Source of the DNA: Gnetum montanum
Lineage: Eukaryota > Streptophyta > Gnetopsida > Gnetales > Gnetaceae
Direction: 5' to 3'
Length of the DNA: 64,000 bases
Assembly (NCBI GenBank): GCA_015680685.1
Contig: MNCI01023302.1
Location: 1,464,930-1,528,929, forward strand
Position 1 is the stretch's first letter. Each line of letters begins with the position of its first letter. Of the stretch, positions 56,320 to 64,000 are shown piece by piece. The notes below the pieces were generated by a model, which was not told the origin of the DNA, made no database searches, and saw only the letters and a list, made by a program, of their open reading frames with translations. Made by a program: the position numbers and the translations under genes.

Positions 56320-58613
56320 TTGTAATCACACAAAGATTGATTGTTAGCAAGGTTATTTAAAGAAATTTAGTTATCTCATACCTTACTCATTGCCTTTAAT
56401 AAATGTTTAATTCTTTGCTTAGTGTAATTCTAGAGTTAAAAAGTTTTCAAGGAAGTTGCTCTAAAAGTTTAATGTCAGGCTTGATCTATTTAGGTGACTC
56501 ATATAATAATTTAGATGACTTGGGTGAAGGAATAAAATTAGTTTGGCATGACTTTTTAATGTTTCTTACGCCTATGGTATCCTTCGGGTGATAGCAAATT
56601 TTGAAAAAAATTATGTGCAAGTTCTATAGTACCCCTCCCCCACAACTAAGTTAAATACTCTAGGTTTAATTAAGTTCAATTAGAAAAGAAATCAGAGCAT
56701 TGAAGAGAAAAACATTAAAAGTTGAATTTAAACTTGTAAATCACTGAAAATCGTAGAAGAAAATTTGAACAACTCCCCTTGCATCAATTGTTGAAAATGA
56801 CATGTGCAGTGCGCAAAGGTCCCATATATATATATATTATAGATGTGCTATCGCATATGCAATAGCGTGTACATGATATCGCATCGGACCCGATACTGGG
56901 TACCCAATATTGTGTACCAACCAAGAGAGGGTACTTAGTAGAATTGATGATTTTTTGAGTTTTAGGGCCAAAATTGAAGGATTTAAGGTAGATTCAAAAG
57001 GTCTTGTGTAAGGGAAAGTGGAAATTGAGGCACTAAAAGTGTAATGAAGTGGAGTCATACAATGAAGTTCTTTGAAAAGGATGGGGAAAAAGGACATGTA
57101 ATGGTTCTAAGGAATGTTTGATTAAAATGATGACAAAGGAAAGAATAAATTTGGCAATGGAGTACTCGGAGGGTATAAAATGATATGGTGATATGCAACA
57201 AGTACAAATTACAAAAGTCATGCAAGTGGGTCCTCCCCAAAGCAGGTTCTAACTTATAATGCCTTTGTGTAACCAAACCTTAAAATGTCTATAGGCACTA
57301 GAAGGGTTAAATGCAATTTGCACTTGTGCAACAAAACACACACATGTTAAGTACCACCGTTGTGAGGTATGAATTCTATGCCACACAAGACATAAGTTAG
57401 AAGTACCTATACCATGAGATGAGACAAATTATAGAAGGGATTGCAGAGATTGGGATGTGAGGTAACTTACCTTGGGCACAATGAATGTTAAGTGTTGTGT
57501 GATTAAAGTACCATTAGCCTTTTGCTCCAATATCAAAACCACGTTCATACCTTTGATTAGTGACATTACATTGTTTCATCCCAATGATAGACAACCATAA
57601 GAGTATCATGACAATAAGGTGTATGATCACTTGGTGTTTTATGCAAGGGAGAAGTGATATGAATTTGTCTATGGCACATTTTTCTTGAGCTTTTCTTTTC
57701 TACTTCTCTTCTTTTTTTTTCTTTTTCTTCTTCTGGCCACATTTGCACATTGTCTTTCCCAAAGGTGATCTAGAGACGCCACCAACCTTTAGGCATGGGT
57801 GCATGTATTTCCAATGGGACTCCCCAGAACAGCATTGAGTTTCTTTATTGAGTTCCTTTATTACAACTTTTACTCCCATTGTTTGTTAGATTTACAAGGA
57901 TCTTAGTACAACCAAGCTGCATGATAGCAAATACAAATGTCACCAAAGAGAATCCACAAGTTCCCTTGATGTCACACCCTTGCCATTACCCCTTAGTTTG
58001 TCACTCTTTACTCTGGGCATGATGAGTACAAATTTACTTTAAGTTTTGATGATAACAAGAATATCATCATAACCAGAGCAAGAATCTCTTATTAATAGAA
58101 TGGGTGGATGGATGTTGTGGGCTCACTATCCAAATAATTACTCACTTATGACTCAATAACATAGAACAATGCCTCAACCAACTAGTTACATGAGTATTTT
58201 ATTCACAGATGATATTACCCACAAAAAGATAAAATGACAAATTGGAAAACAAGAAATTAGAAAAAAAAAATTGTAAAACCAAAGAAAAGGAAAAAACATA
58301 TACTAATTCTGCCTGTTAGAATGGGAGGCATCCTCCATGACTAAACCTTTGATCATGGCAAGAATTAATAAATGAAAATTTAGGATCCATGCATGTTGGA
58401 AATATTGGGGTCCAATCATATCCAAACCACTAGGTGTCTTTTGGTGTAGTGATAGGGACGTACCCAAATTGGGGTTCACATACTTAATTAAAGTAGGCAT
58501 AGTGGGGTAGATTATAAGATGTGGTCATGTGATAAGAAGCTGACCCACTATGGCACCCATGATCATAAGAGGGTATATAAGGATTGATATGTCTTCTTAT
58601 GTTATTATATTCA
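56320..58613 (-). other. Element E non-coding spacer
   Basis: No gene is seen. It contains the 'ctttggggagga' box (57220-57243, minus) and the 'ggaaatacatg...ccatgcc' box (57781-57818, minus). The stretch before ORF2 (56320-56760) has no counterpart in C because of D's insertion and the deletion there. Confidence 0.7.
56824..56915 (-). promoter_or_regulatory. Candidate internal promoter upstream of ORF2 (element E)
   Basis: On the minus strand, motifs 'cagtatcggg', 'gcgatatcatg' and 'atgcgatagc' precede 'atatatatatatggg' (56838-56824). The same order occurs in C at 5541-5635. The TATA-like part is about 505 bases before the ORF2 ATG. Confidence 0.4.
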
Positions 58614-60661
58614 TTAGGATGCATGGTTGTTTGGAGTATTAATTGATGGCTTGGATAAGGTAACAGGAGGTGTTAAGTTTGAAGAGGAAGGTGCATCATA
58701 GTGTTGGGCTTGTGTTGAGTTGGAGGATGTAGTGGTTTCAGAACTGTGATCTCTCTTTCTACAACCATGCCTAAAGAAAAGATGCTTTTGACGTTGTGGA
58801 TGACTCCCACTACTATTGACAGTAGTAGCACAAGTAATGTTCATTGGTTGATGCTGTGGTGCAAAACCTTTTGGTAAAACTAGTGGTAATGTAGAAGGAG
58901 GTGAAGGAGGAGAATATTGAGAGTAAGCAGGAGTGTAAGGAACATGAGGTGGTGACCTTGTAGGAGAGGGCATGGGTTGATGATACTCAAGAAAGTAATA
59001 ATGATGAGGTGAAGTAGAGGATGTTGATCTAGTTATAGAAACAGGGTGTTGAATGTACTAAGCACTTGGTTTCAGGTGATATCAAGGATGTGGCTAGTTT
59101 GGTGATGGTCTCCCTCATGACTGGGGGTTTTGCCACTGTGGTTAAGCATAGTACTTTTGTACGAAATCTAGATGTAGCATTCTTCCCCAATGCTCATGTA
59201 GTTGTGACAAGATTGGGAATTGGCCTTTAGGTGATCATATAGGAAAACATCGCATTAATACTTATGATTTATGGTTGAGCCCCTATCCTTATTTTCTTTA
59301 GCTCTTCTTCCCAATTGTTGAATGGTGTTCTATCCTGTTTCTAGGTTTGGTGTTCTCTGTTTATTTTGGTCATCATTGTTATCTTGTGTGGATCTCTCTC
59401 TAATAATGTCTACATGTTCTCCACATTTTTCATGTACATCTTGTTGGTCTTTGCCTCGATTTCATCTGGTGATTTTAGTATTGGCAAAGGTGGAAATGGT
59501 TTCACCTCCTCAAGGTAAGTTGATTTCTCCTCTTCATGATTATGGACTTCTGTTATTTCAAGAGTTTGATCCTATTGAGATTTTTTAACATTATCCCATT
59601 TGGCTATTTCTCCTTCTTCTTTGCTACTTGCTTAATAAGCTCTTGGAATTGATGGGTTCATAGTTCATATAGTTGACCTAAGGCATACATCCCTAGGATC
59701 TCCCTTCTTTCATTATGAAGCCCATCCATGATGTGAAACATTAGCCTTTCCTCAGAGAACATATGGCCTAGGCATTTGTTCAACAAAGAGTAATATCTTT
59801 CTAAGGCCATGTCCAAGGGTTCATGTTGCCCTTGTTTCCACTCTTGGATTTGTCTCCTCAAGGCTAACACTCTTCTATAGGTTTGATTGAAGAGGTTTAT
59901 CATTGTAGGCCAACAACAAATTGAATTTGGTTGTAAAGACCTCTCCCAATTTAGCTTGACCAACGAGTGTTATAAGGAAGAGCTTAAGCCTTTGCCACCC
60001 ATTCTCAATGTTGTTCCAGACACAGGGATCATAGAAGGCTTGTAAATGATGTTGCGGATTTGAATCATAGCCTCCTGAGAACTTAGGAAAGTTGTTTAAG
60101 TCAAGCCTAGGTAGATGGATTTCCTTACGATGCCTGTGGGACAGCTAAATAGCCTCTGTTGTATGCATTAGGCTCTTAGTGGCTAGCAGGGGTTCATTTT
60201 CGCTAAATGAGTTGTAAGTTCGTGAGTTGGGACAATGTTGCCTATGTTCATATTAGCGTTCCAATTTTGCTAGTTGGTTCGATTTTATTTCTATGTCGAC
60301 CCCTTAAGGAATAGTCATCCGTGTCACAACCTGATGTTGAAAGAGTAGAAGAAGAAAGGAAATTGGAAGACTCATCATGACTTTTGTAAGTCTCCCAATC
60401 ATCCCTTGATGTACTCTTGTTATCCATTGAGAAGGTCCTAGGCCTTATAGGCCCCCTTGTTCTAGGGGATGTCCCATCTTCACTAGAGGTGTCTAAGTTG
60501 GATGAAAAAAGTCCTTGAGTATCATTGGGGTGTTTATGAACATATGAAACTCTTGCATAAGATTGAGTACTCCAAACTTCTTCTTCATCATAAATTGTGT
60601 TAGTTCTCCAATGAATTGCCTCGTTAGATGTTGCGTTATTGCTATCTTGTGAAAGAGACAT
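58614..60661 (-). pseudogene. Element E gag (decayed)
   Basis: The start is ATG at 60661 (Met-Ser-Leu-Ser-Gln-Asp). The first 137 codons are open, Ser/Thr/Asp-rich ('SSEDGTSPRTRG', 'DDWETYKSHDESS'). The capsid core, 59658-59963, is open and contains 'LRRQIQEWKQGQHEPLDMAL' and 'RLMFHIMDGLHNE'. A Pro/Ser/Gln-rich C-terminal part spans 58614-58973 ('YSPPSPPSTLPLVLP'). Stops and frameshifts separate these parts. There is no protease and no zinc knuckle, as in C. It is better preserved than C's copy. Confidence 0.8.
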
Positions 60662-60777
60662 TGTCGTGAATTATGTGTGACTTGATTGAATTTAATTTTT
60701 TTTTCTGAAAGATATATCATTAATACCCTATTACAGTGATCTTGTATGATGTAACTAATTTAGATAACTAGCACCAT

Positions 60778-60795
60778 CCTTGACAATAGCATCAA
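60778..60795 (-). other. Element E primer binding site (decayed tRNA-Asp type)
   Basis: The minus strand reads 'ttgatgctattgtcaagg' after the LTR end, matching D's 'ttggcgccattgtcaggg' with a few changes and a one-base indel at the LTR edge. Confidence 0.65.
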
Positions 60796-61362
60796 TATGA
60801 GTGGTGAGGTACCCTTGCACTCAACCATACGAATATGACACGTACACATGATCCAGTCGAACTTTATGGATGGACTAGTTGTGGTACCTAGACAGTTATA
60901 AGTTGATCACAATTCACTGTCTTTCCACTTGGACTAGTATTTGCTTTGTCACGTATGGTTTAGTCCAGAGTGAGGTGCATGATGTGATCCCTAATACTAT
61001 GTTACTCCTAAGAACAGTAAGAGATAACTTGATTAAGCTAATTAAGATAATGGGAAATAGGAAATAAGATCTAAGCTAGCCTAAGTGTGATGAGCATCCA
61101 TCCCTAATCATTTGTATGCATCTTGAACTTCGTGTACTACTTTTGGGATTACCAAGCACACTTCACTCAAAGCACTATTTGATACACTACTGGGTTACCA
61201 TGTAGTTACATTTAAATGTTTGTGATTATGGTGTACTCATTCAGCGTTAACAACAGGAATAGTAAATGATGATAAAATAAATATTAACTAAGAAAAATAG
61301 TAAATAATCAACAGTTAAAATAATTAAAAGCTAAGTGAATGTTGCAATGATGGAGTAATCTT
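60796..61362 (-). repeat. Element E 5' LTR, truncated
   Basis: This matches 52350-52919 of the 3' LTR up to 'gatggagtaatct', then stops. U3, the TATA box and most of R are missing. From 61363 on, the sequence is plus-strand pol of element H. Confidence 0.85.
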
Positions 61363-62760
61363 AGTGTTATGCTAGATATGTTTAGCAAGCTATCCACCTT
61401 AACCGTAGACTATGCTATCCCCATCACACAAAGCAATGAGGATACTATTGTGGCTGTAGTTCATACTACTCCTATAAAGGAGTGGTATGATGATATCAAG
61501 TTTTACCTTATGCATGTTAAATCTTCACAAGGCCTAACTATGGCTTAAAAGGATGATATATGTAAATGATCAAAACAATATGTTATTGTAGGTGATAACA
61601 CATTATGTTGAAGATCCTATGATGACATATTGTTAAAGCGTGTGGGTAGAGCTGAAGCTAGAGTAGTCCTAGAGTAGGTTCATGAAGCTGTTTGTGGTGG
61701 TCATATAGGACCTAGAGCCATGACTACTAAGATTAGATGGTTAGATTATTACTATCCTTATATGAAAAATGACTAATTGCAGAAGGCCAAAACTTGTGAC
61801 ACATGCTAATGGCATAGCAACCTCATACATGTACCACCAATTGAGTTTCATACTACATAGATCACTTGGTCATTCCAATGGTGGGGTTTGGATATCATTA
61901 GAATTATAATGCCTAAGTCTTCCACAGGGCATAGCTTCATCATCACTGCAATCGAATACTTTACTAAGTGGGTTGAGGCTATTCCCCTAAGGAAAATAAC
62001 ATTTTAACAAGTTTGTAGGTTCATTTTGGACAACATAGTGGCCCATTTTGGTATACCTATGATCATAGTAATAGATAATGGATTGTAGTTTAGTAGCCAA
62101 GAAATGAAAAATTTCTATCATGATTTAGGCATTAAACACTCTTTCTCATCATCTTATTACTCTTAGGCCAACAAACAAGTCGAAGCAAGGAACAAGGCCA
62201 TCATCAACTTGCTCAAGAAGGTGCTTAATAACAGTAGGCACAAATGGCATGAATAGCTTGTCCACGCACTCTAGGCCTACAGAACAAAATACCGTACCAT
62301 AATAAGCATGATCCTTTATAGCCTTGTTTATGGTTCTAAAGCTATTTTACCTATTTAATTGTAGGTGCAATCAGTTTGAGTAGCCTTATTCAACTTCATC
62401 AATGATGAGCAGAGCAAGGATTTATGAACCATGGACTTAGACTTGATGGAGGAGCAGAAGGTGTGAAGGCTTGTTCACATTGAGTGCTACTAAGAGAGGT
62501 AGAAATGGTAGCACTATCTCAACCTGTGCAAGCACGAGATCAAGAAAGGAGACCTAGTTCTTAAGGCCATTTGTAAGCATGCAGACAAGCTCTCAGCCAA
62601 CTAGAAAGGATCTTTCCTAGTCATCAAGGCCAATGATAATGGGGCCTACTAGATAGTAGATATGGATGGAAATGAGCTAGCCAATCCAATAAGTCATTCC
62701 TATCTCAAACCATACTACATTTATCTTGTAGTAATCATGATATATATGACCATCAACAAG
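61363..62760 (+). pseudogene. Element H: Tat-lineage RNase H-integrase relic
   Basis: The frame begins 'VMLDMFSKLSTL', probably the linker after RNase H. The integrase zinc region has 'HEAVCGGH' (about 61681-61704) and 'CDTC' (about 61796-61807). The core follows with Asp in 'WGLDIIRI' (61881-61901), Asp in 'VIDNGL' (about 62070-62085) and Glu in 'KQVEARNKAI' (about 62173-62202), then 'WHEXLVHALXAYRTKYRT'. The C-terminal 'IKKGDLVLKA' (about 62543-62572) and 'GAYXIVDMDGNELANPISH' (X is a stop) fit the Tat/Ogre group rather than Athila. Stops are mostly TAG at Gln or Trp. Reverse transcriptase, protease and gag are absent, cut off at the join with E's LTR. Confidence 0.8.
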
Positions 62761-63167
62761 TGAGCCTGATCTCTATAGTCTGCTAAGACCTTAAATTGGC
62801 ACCATGGCTTGCCGAGGCCTTAAACTAGCAATGTAGCCTACCAATGCCCCGACTGGTAACATGTGACCTTAGATAGCCAAATTAGCTAAACTATCCTCCA
62901 TGGCCTAATGTGTCTTATTGTAACAACATGATTTCTCTTTGTATTTTTCTAGTTCTCTTGGAGTGTTTTTTTGTAGGATGAAGCTTGGAGCCACCACAAG
63001 GATGCAACTGATCACAACAAAAAGTTACCACATAATCTTAATGCATAAGATTTATTGAATCTATCCATGAGTGATTGTTCCATATCATTTCCTATGAACC
63101 CAACCTTGTAGCCTGAATATAACCTTCCTATACCTTGAGTAGCAATTTTCACCTATGATCTATCTCT
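62761..63167 (+). other. Element H 3' non-coding region
   Basis: No gene is seen. Short imperfect repeats of 'aaactagcaatgtagcctaccaatgcc' type occur at about 62785-62890. It leads into the tandem array. Confidence 0.6.
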
Positions 63168-63469
63168 AAGTCCACTAGAATGTAATGCATCTCATTCAGT
63201 GGAAAAACACTAAGTCCATTGAGCATAACACATCTTGTTCAATGGGAAAGCCCCAAGTCCACTTGAATGTAGTGCATCTCATTTAGTGGGAAAATGCTAA
63301 GTCCATCGAGTGTAACACACCTTATTTGATGGGAGATCCCCAAGTCCACTTGAATGTAATGCATCTCATTCAAGGGGAAAACGCTAAGTTCATTGGGCAT
63401 AACATACCTCATTTAATGGGAAAAATCCAAGTCCATTGAATGTAACATAGTTCACTCAATAGGAAAACC
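63168..63469 (+). repeat. Tandem repeat, 7 units of 43-44 bp in alternating types
   Basis: Each unit begins 'aagtccac' or 'aagtccat'. Odd units are about 44 bp with 'tgcatctcattcagtgg'; even units are about 43 bp with 'gcataacacatcttgttc' or close forms and end 'cccc'. The real period is therefore a dimer of about 87 bp. Arrays of this kind are known in the 3' region of Tat/Ogre-type elements. Confidence 0.9.
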
Positions 63470-64000
63470 AACATCAAAATTAGCCTTAGCAAAGAGCACA
63501 CTGCCTTGAAGTGAAGTGTTGGTTCCTCAAATGCATCTACCAAGTGAACCACACTTCTAAACACAAAGTGCCTAGCTTGAACTATTTGACCAATATTTGT
63601 TAGCCCTTGTGACCATTTCTTCATGACCTCATTACCTTTTCATCATCATAGCCTCACTTCAAGCACTCTTAAGCATAGTTCAATACCACTGAATCAAGTG
63701 TAAAGAAAAGACATTGGTGATGGACTTACAGTGATATTTTTAATTCTTTATTGATGTCTCTCAGGTAAATCCTCTAGACATCAATAAAGAAAGGCCAATG
63801 ACGCACCACCAAAATTCATGTGGCAAATCCTATTTTTTAGCTTGAGGCAAAGTTTCATTGTAAATGTAAGATATGTAGTACATAAGCTACAATCTTACAT
63901 ATTTCAACTTTTGGGGGCTAAAAACTACTTCAAAAGTTGTTATTGCCTTATTTTCCAACTAGAAATAGGTGCCCCATATTCATATTTGCACTTGGGAAGG
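63470..64000 (+). other. Right edge, probably more of element H, no gene seen
   Basis: No convincing frame or RNA gene. A short word 'tgacatcaataaagaa' recurs near 63760-63790. The 'cttacat...catataagcta' region at 63860-63900 contains two inverted 'taagatatgtag' / 'ctacaatcttacat' words. The end of H is not reached. Confidence 0.4.

Larger units (their letters stand above)
52350..61362 (-). mobile_element. Element E: non-autonomous Athila-like element (gag + ORF2), sister of C
   Basis: On the minus strand: truncated 5' LTR (61362-60796), tRNA-Asp-type primer site, gag (60661-58614), about 2.3 kb spacer with conserved boxes and a candidate internal promoter, ORF2 (56319-53574), polypurine tract, 3' LTR (53392-52350). 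There is no protease, reverse transcriptase, RNase H or integrase. It keeps the full ORF2 span that C has lost in part. The left flank is ATGCT (52345-52349). The other end is truncated at the junction with H, so a target duplication cannot be confirmed. Confidence 0.85.

Noticed and set aside
52345-61373. ATGCT as a confirmed target duplication of E
   Set aside because: The right-hand copy is not next to a proper LTR end and lies in sequence that continues the H reading frame; a 5-base match nearby can be chance.
63168-63469. CRISPR-like array
   Set aside because: The units are contiguous with no unique spacers; it is an ordinary tandem repeat within a plant retrotransposon.

Overview
The window is nuclear DNA of a vascular plant, most likely a seed plant. 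The evidence is decayed plant Ty3/gypsy LTR retrotransposons (Athila/Tat-type with tRNA-Asp primer sites, and one Tekay/Del-type chromovirus with a tRNA-iMet primer site) plus one host gene of plant type. The species cannot be read from the sequence. The heavy nesting and advanced decay suggest a large genome or one that loses DNA slowly (inference). There are no rRNA genes, convincing tRNA genes, CRISPR arrays or operons.

Left block (1-25967). A Tekay/Del chromovirus (B, + strand) has its 3' LTR at 23252-25967. Its 5' LTR is broken by two insertions: an LTR that ends at 334 and continues off the left edge, and element C (805-17763, 5-bp target duplication GCTGG). C is a gag-plus-second-ORF element without pol, and is itself interrupted by D (5726-14320, - strand), an Athila-like element with recognisable protease, reverse transcriptase, RNase H and integrase.

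Middle block (25968-45250). An old minus-strand Athila-like pol relic (I) is split by element G (27588-44828, TSD ATTAG). G carries gag, protease and the same second ORF, and is split in turn by F (33912-40809, TSD TTTGT), a gag-protease element of D's family that has lost its pol core.

Right block (45250-64000). About 3 kb of AT-rich intergenic DNA is followed by the only convincing host gene (coding part 48739-50358, - strand). This encodes a plant protein of unknown function with a Cys/His N-terminal motif, one predicted intron and a leader ORF. Then comes E (52350 to about 61362, - strand), a sister of C. E joins, at a truncated LTR, a Tat-lineage integrase relic (H, + strand) with a dimeric tandem repeat in its 3' region.

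How they fit together. C, E and G share an Asp-type primer site with D. Polypurine tracts ending GGGGGTA are clear in D, E, F and G and degenerate in C. Two non-coding boxes are also shared with D, although C, E and G lack reverse transcriptase and integrase. In the position of the third ORF of Athila elements they carry a long ORF rich in predicted coiled coil. The simplest reading is a non-autonomous lineage mobilised in trans by D-like relatives. This lineage, its conserved non-coding boxes and its candidate internal promoter are the most interesting content of the window. Every element copy has stop codons or deletions; none looks intact.
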